Assembly (NCBI GenBank): GCA_963667315.1
Contig: OY763325.1
Location: 1,550,001 to 1,614,000, forward strand
Reading direction: 5' to 3'
Origin: DAINPP01 sp963667315
GTDB taxonomy: Bacteria > Thermotogota > Thermotogae > MWEM01
DNA: 64,000 nt
In this document: one piece after another, positions 45,625-54,584 of the stretch
Position numbering within the stretch: position 1 is the first letter of the stretch
Layout of the letters: each line of letters opens with the position of its first letter
Made by a program: the position numbers and the translations under genes
The notes under the pieces: generated by a model
The model's database searches: none
What the model saw: only the letters and a program-made list of their open reading frames with translations
What the model was told of the DNA's origin: nothing

Positions 45625-48303
45625 TTGAAAAAGATATTATTAATTTTAATTTTCCTGATCATGGTTTTCAGTCTTACATTAGCTAATAACACTAATTTCT
45701 ACTGGTACAGAACATCTGATGCAGAGGATAACAAAGCATTTGAGGTAACAACTTTTCAGATATCTCCTGATGATGGAATTATCCTAATAGCAGTTGGTGG
45801 TGACTATAACGCTTTCGGAAAAAGCACGAATATATTTACCTCATCGGATGGTATTAAATGGATTGAAAGACCTGGAACAGGATGGAATATAGACCATCTG
45901 ACATCAATCTCCGGAAATTCTGAAGGGTTTGTCGCAGGGGGACACAACGGAAGTTTAAACAGTTTACCTGTCGGGGCTATCGTTAATTCAAAAACTGCTG
46001 AAGAATGGCAGTCCAGTATTTTAACGGGATCAGCTTTCCTTGATATTATCTGGGCTGAAGAAGCAGGGAAATATGTAGCGGTTGGCGATTATGGTGCAGA
46101 AGGTATAAGAACATCCGAAGATGGTAAAGCTTGGACAAATTTCATGACAACTGGGGCAAACCTTTACGGTGTTGCATATGGTGATGGAAAATTCGTCGCA
46201 GTTGGAGAATGGGGAAATGGTGGAATATATTCCAGTATTGATGGTATACATTGGCTCAAGGAAACAAATAGCACGAGCAGAGATTACCATGGTATTGATT
46301 ACGGAAACAGTCGATTTGTTGCAGTTGGTGATGGAATTATCTCATACCTTCCCGATGCAACAGGTGAATGGAAAACAGCTTCAGGGTTTTCTACTTATCA
46401 TACCCTGAATAGTGTTCTCTGGAACGGAAAGCAATACGTTGCGGTTGGAGATACCAGTTATGTTGCCGGAAAAACACAGGCAATAATTTATACATCTTCC
46501 GATGGTATTAACTGGATAAGAAGAGATTCAGGAACGAATATCAACCTACAGGATATAACTTTTTCAAAAGCTCTTGGTGCCTACTTCGCAGTAGGAGATA
46601 AAGTCGTCCTGCGTTCAATTGACGGTAAAACATGGGAAAAATTAGATACTGTTGATACAGCCGGAAAAGATTTATTTATGGATTTGGAATCAATATATGC
46701 CAGTCCAACAACAGATCCTGGATTAACACCGCGATGGGCAGTCTTTTCAATTGATGGAAAGATAAAATTAACAGGTTCTTCTTCAATTGAACCCTTGGAT
46801 CCTTCAAATATCAGTGGACAGATGGGGACAAATGCTTTTGAAAAAACAGGTAGCGAATATCCGATTATCCTTGGACAGGGACCTCAATCCGTTTTAAGCC
46901 CCCCAAGTAATTTTTACTTTGGGCCGGATGCCAACAGGGATCAATTAGTTGCAGATATTAACGGTGGAGATGAGGCTATTGCCAGAGTTAATGCCTTAAA
47001 GACGGAATCACAGATATCTGAAGAAATCCAGGAATTTCCAACACCGAGATGGCTTGCTTTTGAAGAACCTGGTGTGTTGAATTTTTACAATAGAGGATCA
47101 TTTGAAGCCGGTTGGAGTGGTGGACCATTTGAACTTTCCGATAAGGATTCCGGATTTTACGATTCATTCGTCGTTAAAAGTAATATGACTATAAAAGTAT
47201 ACGACAAAGATGTCGTTATCCTGACAAATGTTTTCGATGTAAGAGGATCAGGTTCACAAGCTGATATAAGAATCGAACGATACGGAACCGGTAAAGTCTT
47301 CATACTCGTTAATAATACGCTGAGTCTGACTGCTGATGCAAAAATATACTCATATGATGCAGAAGGAAATCAAATTCAATATGATGATAATTTATATCTG
47401 TTTTATAACGGTTCAAACAAGATGACGGGTTGGCCTCAATTCCAATTCTCAGGTTTATTCTACATAAAAAAAGCACCCATAAAGATTGGTGGTTCCACGA
47501 AAGTTTCCGGATTGGTAGCTGGTGGAAATGGTGCGGTTACAGTCGATGGTGCAGGAATTTCTTCAAAATTCATCTATGCTCCAAACGCCAATATAACATT
47601 CAACAACCATGGACAGGTTAATGGTTCAGTCATCGGAAATACGATTGAAATGTTAAACGATGGTAAAATATACTACGAACTGGTTGATGTTCCAAAACCT
47701 AAAATACCCGATTTACAGCCATCAAATGATTGGATTATTTTAATTGTAGATGGATATGATTTACAAGATAAAGGATTTGACATAAGAGGAAACGTCTTAG
47801 TCTGGCAGACTGATTATGTCTATGAAAACCCAAAAGGCAAACCGCAGAAGATTGACGGTGATATTATTGTAAATGCCTTTATAAAGGGGTATAAACCGGA
47901 AGATATGGATCCACATAATACCGGCGTTATCATCGAAGAAGCTTTTGCATTACCAGAATGCTGGGGCACTTATACCAAATCGGAAGATTACACTGATCAA
48001 TTAACAAGCGGCAAAAAAACGGATTATGAGTTAAAAATAAACGGTACGCCTACAATACCCGGAAATATGTTCATCATGTCATCAGGCTCAATCACCATTG
48101 ATGGAAACTTCACATTGGAAGGAGCTATATTCGCACCAAACGCTTCAGAACTGGTTTTCCAGAACAATCCCACAATCAAAAACGGGCTGTGTGCGCCAAA
48201 GGCTTTGGTTGATTTTAAAGGCAGCATAAAAATCCACAACAAAGTCTATATCAGATTCCTTGATATGAACGGAAGCGCGGAAATCTATAAAATCGAGAAT
48301 TAA
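45625..48303 (+). CDS. Secreted beta-propeller protein, putative pilus-tip factor
   Basis: 892 residues, TTG start after AAAGGAG, signal peptide of about 20 residues. Residues about 25-345 carry about six repeats of the pattern FVAVGD-x-G...S-S-DG-x-x-W, a Ycf48/kelch-like beta-propeller. The C-terminal 200 residues contain two units resembling DUF7305/polymer-forming beta-helix modules (around FIYAPNANITF and GAIFAPNASELVF), also found in PilX-type proteins. It is last in the cassette, in the place that PilY1, a propeller-bearing tip adhesin, takes in other bacteria. The role is inferred from architecture and context. Confidence 0.75.
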   Translation: MKKILLILIFLIMVFSLTLANNTNFYWYRTSDAEDNKAFEVTTFQISPDDGIILIAVGGDYNAFGKSTNIFTSSDGIKWIERPGTGWNIDHLTSISGNSEGFVAGGHNGSLNSLPVGAIVNSKTAEEWQSSILTGSAFLDIIWAEEAGKYVAVGDYGAEGIRTSEDGKAWTNFMTTGANLYGVAYGDGKFVAVGEWGNGGIYSSIDGIHWLKETNSTSRDYHGIDYGNSRFVAVGDGIISYLPDATGEWKTASGFSTYHTLNSVLWNGKQYVAVGDTSYVAGKTQAIIYTSSDGINWIRRDSGTNINLQDITFSKALGAYFAVGDKVVLRSIDGKTWEKLDTVDTAGKDLFMDLESIYASPTTDPGLTPRWAVFSIDGKIKLTGSSSIEPLDPSNISGQMGTNAFEKTGSEYPIILGQGPQSVLSPPSNFYFGPDANRDQLVADINGGDEAIARVNALKTESQISEEIQEFPTPRWLAFEEPGVLNFYNRGSFEAGWSGGPFELSDKDSGFYDSFVVKSNMTIKVYDKDVVILTNVFDVRGSGSQADIRIERYGTGKVFILVNNTLSLTADAKIYSYDAEGNQIQYDDNLYLFYNGSNKMTGWPQFQFSGLFYIKKAPIKIGGSTKVSGLVAGGNGAVTVDGAGISSKFIYAPNANITFNNHGQVNGSVIGNTIEMLNDGKIYYELVDVPKPKIPDLQPSNDWIILIVDGYDLQDKGFDIRGNVLVWQTDYVYENPKGKPQKIDGDIIVNAFIKGYKPEDMDPHNTGVIIEEAFALPECWGTYTKSEDYTDQLTSGKKTDYELKINGTPTIPGNMFIMSSGSITIDGNFTLEGAIFAPNASELVFQNNPTIKNGLCAPKALVDFKGSIKIHNKVYIRFLDMNGSAEIYKIEN

Positions 48304-48314
48304 CCTCGATAAAT

Positions 48315-48364
48315 GACAACAACAAAAAAGGCAATCCTTTTGGATTGCCTTTTTTGTTGTTGTC
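48315..48364. terminator. Bidirectional terminator between cassettes 2 and 3
   Basis: Arms 48315-48337 and 48342-48364 form a 23-bp perfect stem with a TTTT loop. A and T runs within the arms make it work for both convergent genes. Confidence 0.92.
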
Positions 48365-48376
48365 AAATCAATACTT

Positions 48377-50203
48377 CTACCAGGAAATATTTGTAATCTT
48401 TAAACTCGGTTCTCCCGTTTCAACCGTAATCTTCAAATCACTGATGATAGGCGTAAAATCAGGTTGTACTATATTTGGATTTGATTCAAACGCCAAACTG
48501 ACAACCGGATACGGAACCGGGTCAAAATTATATTCAAGGGATACGATGTACCCACCCTCTATCAGCTGTATATTCTCACTTTGTACCGCATAGGAATGGT
48601 GATAGAGATCCTCATAATAATATTTGGTTGTATCCTTCCTCTGCCTTTCCGGAAAAACATTGACATACAACGTAGCCTTTGGCTGTTTTACCTTAATCGT
48701 ATTTCCCTCTCCATCTATAGAGTCAACTTCGATCAATTCAACAAATTCTTTACTGACTTTTATTTCGATGTTGACTTTGTTGATAAATTCATCTTGCACA
48801 CCAAGTGCTTCGATATCTGTCAAAGGCTCACTCAACAACTTCCCTTTACTCTTGTAATAGCCTTTATACTCTGTTTTGGTAACATAAAACTGATTGGAGT
48901 TATTCCCGTCTGCTATTACTATTTGATCTTTTTTATTTGGATAAAACTTTCCGAGTGAACCATGATCAAAGTCATTACTTTTTTTGTCAAGGATTGGCTG
49001 ACAATTAAAGAAGGGATTTTCAACCGTACTTAAATCAGTATCAAGCGTTAATTTCATTATTTTTCCGCCATTTCCATTCTGCCTGAAGTTATCCGTACAA
49101 ATATAGATGATTCCATCCTCATCCACTCTTAAAAGGGAGATGGCAAGTTTATTTTCACCATTTTCAATCAAAGAGCCGGTTGAATTTTCTGTCAATTTTC
49201 CATCAGCCCCTATGATGGCGATTTTTTCGTCAGGATCGTAGAGTGGGAAGGATGAGTTTTCATCCTCTTTCCCAAGATAAAGATACAATCCTTTTTTATC
49301 CGTATGTCCTGCGATGATATCCGGGATATCATCTTTGTTAAAATCAAAGATATCACATACGGCAGAGCCTTTTGAAGCATCTGTAATCTTACTGTTATTA
49401 TTTAAAACAGAATCATCAAATAATGCTTTATTATATAATTTCCCATCCTCAATAAATTTCCCGTTTTTGTTTTCAATCAGAAACAAGCTGCCTCTAACTG
49501 CATAGACAAGATCCAAATCTTTATCGCCATCCATATCATATTTACCAAAACCTGTTGAAGTCCACCCATTCGTCCCGTTAACTTTGTTCCCCTTCGTGTT
49601 TTTAAGAGTTCCGGAATTTGCCGATACGCTTATACTGTATTTTCTTCTACTATTTTTCACATTTATCACATCAGTTACATAAAGCGCTTTCCCGTTTTGT
49701 CTATCTGTCTCAGAAACCCCAAAATAATCAACGGTCCCATCACCATCAAAATCACCTGTTATTCCGGTTCCATATCCGTTGAAATTACTAACGCTAGGAT
49801 TATAAGTTCCCATTGATTTCCAACTCAATCCGCTAGATGATGTCCAGGTATTCTTAAAAAATTCGAACACACCGTTGTTTCCAAGTGAAACGAGATCCCA
49901 TACCAATGGATCTTCTTTTCCACCTGAATATAATAAGGCACCGTGTGCCTGGGCAATTGTTTTGTTACCGATTCCGGAAATACTGTTTTCGGCAACCTGT
50001 GCGGAATCAAAATCAAGTTTCAATTCGTTGTTATCACCAATGAGCATGGAAGCATCCTTATATTTTTTAAAGGCTTCCCAACTGATATCGTTGACAACTC
50101 CACCTACCATCACACTATTTGTCCCTAGCTCTACTTCAGCCATCAATAACGCTGAAATAGTCAAAAAAAGTAAAAACATAATAAAAAGCAGTTTTCCCCG
50201 CAT
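48377..50203 (-). CDS. Secreted FG-GAP/VCBS repeat protein, putative pilus-tip factor, cassette 3
   Basis: 608 residues from the ATG at 50203 (GGGAGTGA upstream). Signal peptide of about 22 residues. Several FG-GAP/calcium-type repeats, for example GDFDGDGTVDYFGV, DMDGDKDLDLVYAV and DFNKDDIPDIIAGH, which fold as a beta-propeller. The C-terminal approximately 160 residues are a beta domain shared with the 54.6-kb paralogue (ends in a KITNISW-type motif). It is last in a minus-strand cassette with four pilin-like genes. Confidence 0.8.
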   Translation of the reverse strand: MRGKLLFIMFLLFLTISALLMAEVELGTNSVMVGGVVNDISWEAFKKYKDASMLIGDNNELKLDFDSAQVAENSISGIGNKTIAQAHGALLYSGGKEDPLVWDLVSLGNNGVFEFFKNTWTSSSGLSWKSMGTYNPSVSNFNGYGTGITGDFDGDGTVDYFGVSETDRQNGKALYVTDVINVKNSRRKYSISVSANSGTLKNTKGNKVNGTNGWTSTGFGKYDMDGDKDLDLVYAVRGSLFLIENKNGKFIEDGKLYNKALFDDSVLNNNSKITDASKGSAVCDIFDFNKDDIPDIIAGHTDKKGLYLYLGKEDENSSFPLYDPDEKIAIIGADGKLTENSTGSLIENGENKLAISLLRVDEDGIIYICTDNFRQNGNGGKIMKLTLDTDLSTVENPFFNCQPILDKKSNDFDHGSLGKFYPNKKDQIVIADGNNSNQFYVTKTEYKGYYKSKGKLLSEPLTDIEALGVQDEFINKVNIEIKVSKEFVELIEVDSIDGEGNTIKVKQPKATLYVNVFPERQRKDTTKYYYEDLYHHSYAVQSENIQLIEGGYIVSLEYNFDPVPYPVVSLAFESNPNIVQPDFTPIISDLKITVETGEPSLKITNISW

Positions 50204-50230
50204 CTCTATCACTCCCAAAATTTTGTCCTT

Positions 50231-50695
50231 TTAATTTTCCGGATTTTGTGCAAACGTTACCATCAAGTTATCTTCTACCAGTACATAATCAGATGGTAAC
50301 GTGTCGGCACCTGTTTTTGTCGAGGACATTTCAAGTGTAAATTCATTGTCCTCATAATAGGCTGACGAAGAATTAATGGTAAAACTATAATCCTTTGTAT
50401 TCAGATTGACCTCAAAAAAACCAGCCGGAAAAACCAGAGTCGTGATCGTTGATACATCTCCTCTGTCATTGACCTGATGATGATTATCCCACGTTTTATT
50501 ATTTATCAGATAAGTGTTCCATGTGTTCATAACCGATACATAACCCAGTTTCTCGTACTTTTCAAGTGCTTCTTTATCCAATTCTTTTGATGCTTTTAAA
50601 ATTTCTGTCGAATTTGCCATTAGAAAAACAGAAACGATCAATGCGAACAAAAGAAAAATCATCGACAATGGCAGTACAAAAGCTTCTCTTTTCAT
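50231..50695 (-). CDS. PilX/GspK-like minor pilin, cassette 3
   Basis: 154 residues. KREAFVLPLSMIFLLFALIVS helix, then the KASKELDKEALEKYEKLGYVS segment, closely matching the protein at 56410-56862. No canonical prepilin site, as in PilX-like proteins. AAAGGGGAG precedes the ATG. Confidence 0.72.
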   Translation of the reverse strand: MKREAFVLPLSMIFLLFALIVSVFLMANSTEILKASKELDKEALEKYEKLGYVSVMNTWNTYLINNKTWDNHHQVNDRGDVSTITTLVFPAGFFEVNLNTKDYSFTINSSSAYYEDNEFTLEMSSTKTGADTLPSDYVLVEDNLMVTFAQNPEN

Positions 50696-50705
50696 AAACT
50701 CCCCT

Positions 50706-51644
50706 TTATGGAATCCACAAGATTTTTGATGAACTCAAAGTAGCATTCATGTCTGGTATACTCGTTACAAAAGAAATTTTCACAGTCTTAACATTTAAAC
50801 TATCCCATTCAAGAGTTGAGATTGAATCGAAATCTCTATGATTGATGTTTGAAGAACCGGAACCATATTCAACTTTATAATCAATTAAATCTCTTAACAG
50901 AACAGATGTAGCAACCTCATCAACAAAAGGATAATATTTTATCATCTTCAGAGAACTGGCCTCTTCAGAGCTTTCTTTACTGTATAAAAATCTGATAGTG
51001 TGCAGTCTTTGTCCATATACATCTTTCCCGTTTAATTCAAATAGTTTGGAAGGAAGCATAAACGGTTTATATAAAAAGAATACCCTTGGAGGAGCCCCCG
51101 ATAATTCAACTGTTGTTGCATCAACAGAAACTCCTGATGTGATGGAGGCTTCGGGAAGTAAAAAAATCTGAGGGGTTTCAAAAAACCTGCCCGATGTTAC
51201 CGTTGGCCAATATCCTGCTCCATCAATATTTACAGTTGCCGGTAAAGGTTTATCTTTTATAATCTTTTCATAGGTATCCCCTATCCCAATCTGAACAAGT
51301 GCATAGGGATAGGATACTCCGTACTGAATAACAAATTCATTCTGTGATACGGCAAAGATCCCCTTTTCTTCATTCCCTGTTGATATATCGTTGTTATCAT
51401 AAAATTTAGGCAGTCCCATGACAACCGGCCCAAGACTTCCGGTTCGTTTAACTTCAAAATCAAGAATTTCATAGGTCATATCAATTTCTTTCCTGGCATA
51501 CAACTTAAACATCACTTTTTTTGAATACCCCAAAGCATCAATGATAATATTTATGCCGGCGTAAACTGCCATGATGAAAAATGTGGCTACAAGCATCATT
51601 ATCATTAATTCGGCAATTGAAAAACCTTTCCGTTTTGTATCCAT
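50706..51644 (-). CDS. Minor prepilin, GspJ/PilW-like, cassette 3
   Basis: 312 residues. KGFSIAELMIMMLVATFF prepilin N-terminus. The large globular domain is paralogous to that at 56862-57788 (shared GINI-I, YEKIIKDKPLPAT, VDEVATSVLL-type blocks). Confidence 0.82.
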   Translation of the reverse strand: MDTKRKGFSIAELMIMMLVATFFIMAVYAGINIIIDALGYSKKVMFKLYARKEIDMTYEILDFEVKRTGSLGPVVMGLPKFYDNNDISTGNEEKGIFAVSQNEFVIQYGVSYPYALVQIGIGDTYEKIIKDKPLPATVNIDGAGYWPTVTSGRFFETPQIFLLPEASITSGVSVDATTVELSGAPPRVFFLYKPFMLPSKLFELNGKDVYGQRLHTIRFLYSKESSEEASSLKMIKYYPFVDEVATSVLLRDLIDYKVEYGSGSSNINHRDFDSISTLEWDSLNVKTVKISFVTSIPDMNATLSSSKILWIP

Positions 51645-51648
51645 CCTA

Positions 51649-52152
51649 TCAATCTTCCTTTATATAAGGCAATGAATCTTCAATAACAATTTCTCTGATC
51701 ACATCGTTGTCAAATTCAGACACAACAAAAAAAGTGTAGCTATTATTAATAGTCAGGGAATCTGCATTTTCATCAATAAAATAACCTAAATAAAAACCCC
51801 TCACATTTGTTTCGTTAAAAGGGTTTCCTAAAGAAGTTGGTGTCGCCTGAAGGATGTAATCCTGCGGAAAAATATAACTAAAAACTTTTGTACCGTCTTC
51901 ATGAACAACTGTCAACTCATCATTGTTGTATACAATCTTTAAATAGATTTCTTTTTTTGTACTTTGCATCTTCGTCTTATTAATAATATTTTTAACTGAA
52001 AATGCAACATTAGATATTGTCGACTCAATTTCCAGCTTTTTCATCGTCGTATATAGCGGCATAAATGAAATTGAGGCGATAAGTGTAATTGCTGCAAGGA
52101 CTATAATCAATTCAACTAAACTAAATCCGTTTTTTTGACTCATATTCATCAC
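51649..52152 (-). CDS. Minor prepilin, GspH/FimT-like, cassette 3
   Basis: About 165 residues. NGFSLVELIIVLAAITLI prepilin N-terminus. The start is uncertain among GTG 52152, ATG 52149 and ATG 52143; none has a strong ribosome site, so coupling to the preceding gene (6 bp away) is likely. Paralogue of 57790-58272: both have the FYLGYF stretch and a C-terminal LP-x-x-x-ED motif. Confidence 0.8.
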   Translation of the reverse strand: MMNMSQKNGFSLVELIIVLAAITLIASISFMPLYTTMKKLEIESTISNVAFSVKNIINKTKMQSTKKEIYLKIVYNNDELTVVHEDGTKVFSYIFPQDYILQATPTSLGNPFNETNVRGFYLGYFIDENADSLTINNSYTFFVVSEFDNDVIREIVIEDSLPYIKED

Positions 52153-52157
52153 ACAAC

Positions 52158-52592
52158 TTATTGTTTTGGAATTACATTAAAAGAGATGGAAAATTGATTT
52201 TTTTCATCGATAAAAGTAACACTTGCATAATTCATCGTAATATTCGTCGATTCAATCGTCGATAAACCTGATGAGTCCTTTAAAACCATAATCCTTTGGA
52301 TTTGGTTTGTAGAGATTAAATCAATTTTCCCCGTATAGGTTGAACCATTTAAAAACATCTGTATTGTTTTATCTGAACCGGCATTAGCAGCAACGAGTTT
52401 TTCAGCCTCGTTCACAGCACACTGATACAGATCCATCTTCACATCCACTTCTTTTGCATAACTTACTATCGATCGCGGAAGCGTGAAAATAAGCATAACA
52501 GAAAAACTAAAAACGATCATGGCAATCATGACTTCAACTATGGTTATTGCTTTTCTTTTTTTTGTTAATTGATATTTTTTCAAGAGGTGCAA
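52158..52592 (-). CDS. Minor prepilin, PilV/GspI-like, cassette 3
   Basis: About 141-144 residues. KRKAITIVEVMIAMIVFS prepilin N-terminus with Ala before cleavage. The start is TTG at 52592 or TTG at 52583, the latter having better spacing to AAAGG. First gene of cassette 3; a TATAAT lies 80 bp upstream and the IS element ends about 190 bp upstream. Paralogue of 58282-58713; both end VIPK plus Q or N. Confidence 0.75.
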   Translation of the reverse strand: MHLLKKYQLTKKRKAITIVEVMIAMIVFSFSVMLIFTLPRSIVSYAKEVDVKMDLYQCAVNEAEKLVAANAGSDKTIQMFLNGSTYTGKIDLISTNQIQRIMVLKDSSGLSTIESTNITMNYASVTFIDEKNQFSISFNVIPKQ

Positions 52593-52671
52593 AACCTTTC
52601 TAAATTAATATACCCGTTTAATCGATATTATAGTAATAATCTTAATGAAAAAAGACATGTTTTTCTCTTTA

Positions 52672-52677
52672 ATTATA
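52672..52677 (-). promoter_or_regulatory. Probable -10 box of cassette 3
   Basis: Minus-strand TATAAT, preceded by TTTTTCTGT. The cassette 4 promoter at 58762-58767 has a similar context (TTTCTCTGC-TATAAT), both with an upstream AAGAC. Shared sequence suggests common control. No standard -35 is seen. Confidence 0.45.
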
Positions 52678-52809
52678 ACAGAAAAAGCACATGTCTTGTT
52701 TAAACAATTTTATTTTTAAATAATTCCCCTCCTCTTACATGAGGAGTTAGTTACTTAATATGAAAACCCTTCAGGAGTGATCTGACCCCAAAAAGTTGGA
52801 CAGGGAAAA

Positions 52810-53622
52810 TTAAGAAGTTAAAAGGGAATGTTCTCGAAATTGAATCGGGGACATTCCATTTAATTTCAGCTTAATTCTATCCTCATTATACCAACGAATG
52901 TAATGATGAAGTTCATGCTTAAAATGATCAATATCATCAAAAACCTGTAGATATAATAATTCTGATTTGAGTAAACCAAAAAAGTTCTCCATTAACGCGT
53001 TATCATAACAATTCCCTTTTCGGCTCATACTTTGGGTAATACCGTTTTTGTTAAGTGCTCTTCTGTAACGATGATGTTGGTATTGCCACCCCTGATCTGA
53101 ATGCATGATTAACCCTTCAAGAGAATCATATTTAGAGAAGGCATTTTCCAGCATTTCCGCGATTTGGCCAAGATTCGGGCTAGTTGTCAGTGAATAGGAA
53201 ACGATCTCCAGACTGAAGCAATCCAAGATAGGAGACAGGTAAAGCTTTTGACCGAACAATGAAAATTGAGTGATGTCTGTCAGCCATTTTTCGTTAATCT
53301 TTTTGGCGCTAAAATCTCTTTTCAAGAGATTAGGTGCTGTCTTACCTGCTTCTCCCTTATAGGAACGATATTTCTTCATCCTGACTTGGCAGATGATACC
53401 TGATTCACGCATCAAACGCTGAACCTTCTTATGGTTTACGACATAACCTAATTGGTTTAGTTTCATCGTTATACGCCTATAACCATATCGCCCACGACTC
53501 TCGTGGAAAATCTCTTTTATCCTGGCTTTCAATTCTGCGTTTTTATCTGGTTGCTTCATTTGCTTCAAATGGTAGTAAAAAGTTGACCGTGACAGATTGG
53601 CTGCTTTCAAGAGCTGTCTCAA
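52810..53622 (-). CDS. IS3-family transposase OrfB (DDE integrase domain)
   Basis: 270 residues. An HTH_21-like start, then an rve integrase core: Asp in WLTDITQF, Asp in HSDQGWQYQ and Glu in NALMENFFG form the DDE triad. It is translated as a fusion with OrfA by a -1 frameshift on A7 (plus-strand T7, 53706-53712): after the slip the frame reads without a stop into OrfB. Confidence 0.92.
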   Translation of the reverse strand: MRQLLKAANLSRSTFYYHLKQMKQPDKNAELKARIKEIFHESRGRYGYRRITMKLNQLGYVVNHKKVQRLMRESGIICQVRMKKYRSYKGEAGKTAPNLLKRDFSAKKINEKWLTDITQFSLFGQKLYLSPILDCFSLEIVSYSLTTSPNLGQIAEMLENAFSKYDSLEGLIMHSDQGWQYQHHRYRRALNKNGITQSMSRKGNCYDNALMENFFGLLKSELLYLQVFDDIDHFKHELHHYIRWYNEDRIKLKLNGMSPIQFREHSLLTS

Positions 53623-53660
53623 GTCATATTGTTGCCTTAGAGTATCTACTACCGCCGCTT

Positions 53661-54164
53661 TTACACGTTGTTTGAGTTTCTTCTGGCTTCCTCTAAGGCA
53701 ATCAATTTTTTTATGTAGGCCAACTCCGTCTTCAAATATTCATTTTCCTCTTCTAATTCTCGTATCTTCTTCTCTTCCTCTGTTTGAGGCTCTTTACGCT
53801 GTATTTTCTTTCCCGTTGGTCGTCCTTTCCTTATCCGACTCAAACCCTCTTCACCCTCTCTTTCATAGATCTTCTGCCAGTTCCACAATGTTGATACGGA
53901 TGGTATCCCTAACACTGCTGATGCTTCTGATAGGCTGAGCTCATTTTCTGTCGTATATTTTATAGCATATTTTCTGAATGATTCAGGATATTTCCCTTTT
54001 GCTTTTGTATAATAGGCTTCTTCATTTAGCTGGTAGTATTGCCACCATCTTGTTCCAAGACTCCTTGATATCCCTGTTTCTTTTGCTGCCTCTTTGATAC
54101 TGTACTGCTTTGTCTTCATTTTTTCAATAAATTCTTCCTTCTTTTTCATCTCGTATTTCGCCAT
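53661..54164 (-). CDS. IS3-family transposase OrfA (HTH protein)
   Basis: 167 residues from the ATG at 54164, after GGAGGTG and inside the element; the frame is open further upstream but that part runs outside the IS. Two helix-turn-helix units (about 20-60 and 70-110) and a C-terminal leucine-zipper-like coiled coil. The A7 slippery run lies near its 3' end. Confidence 0.9.
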   Translation of the reverse strand: MAKYEMKKKEEFIEKMKTKQYSIKEAAKETGISRSLGTRWWQYYQLNEEAYYTKAKGKYPESFRKYAIKYTTENELSLSEASAVLGIPSVSTLWNWQKIYEREGEEGLSRIRKGRPTGKKIQRKEPQTEEEKKIRELEEENEYLKTELAYIKKLIALEEARRNSNNV

Positions 54165-54309
54165 GAAAAAATGCACCTCCAAAAGTTTTTTTATTTCTGT
54201 CCAACTTTTGGGGTGCATTTCAGGAGTTGGATGCCTTTTTTCTTCTTTTCCACTATAGGTCGTTACAAACTCAGGATTCAACGATTTTCTTACCACCTTA
54301 CCATCAATT

Positions 54310-54468
54310 TCAGTTTTTTAATTCTTCATCAGTGAAGGATCTATCTGATCCCGAAGAACTCGTAACAATTATCTGTTCCTTTTCAACACGAATTGTAATT
54401 GGTTCATGAATCTTATAACGCTTGTGATACACAGCATTTACCACAATCTTTTCAACAGTCGCAAAGGA
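54310..54468 (-). pseudogene. Remnant of an AlbA_2/HATPase-type ATP-binding regulator gene
   Basis: About 50 codons read ATVEKIVVNAVYHKRY, then HEPITIRVEKEQIIVTSS, and end in a TGA. This matches the conserved NAVYH/EPI.VRV segment of the helicase-like ATP-binding AlbA_2 family. No start, no N-terminal domain and no further C-terminal part is present; the frame closes with a stop at 54502-54504. It is the only thing recognised in the 360 bases between the IS and cassette 4. Confidence 0.6.
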
Positions 54469-54584
54469 TAATAATTTACAACAAACGCTACAGTTAAATT
54501 CTCAAGACAAGCCCCACCATTTCCAAAGCTCCTGCTGCTAAAGTGGAGATTTTTATTTTCATTGTTTTAGATAATATCAAGTCA

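Larger units (their letters stand above)
52778..54222 (-). mobile_element. IS3-family (IS150 group) insertion sequence, apparently intact
   Basis: 1445 bp, the usual IS150-group length. Imperfect 26-bp terminal inverted repeats (21 of 26 matching), each starting TG at the outer end and sharing AAAAGTTGGACAG. Flanking 4-bp direct repeats GGAG at 52774-52777 and 54223-54226 are the target duplication. It carries orfA and orfB with an A7 frameshift site. It lies between cassette 3 and a gene remnant, with intact ends and frames, so insertion is probably recent. Confidence 0.9.

Noticed and set aside
52652..52697. Inverted repeat AAGACATG/CATGTCTT upstream of cassette 3
   Set aside because: The 30-base loop and lack of a T run argue against a terminator; it overlaps the probable promoter and may be chance.
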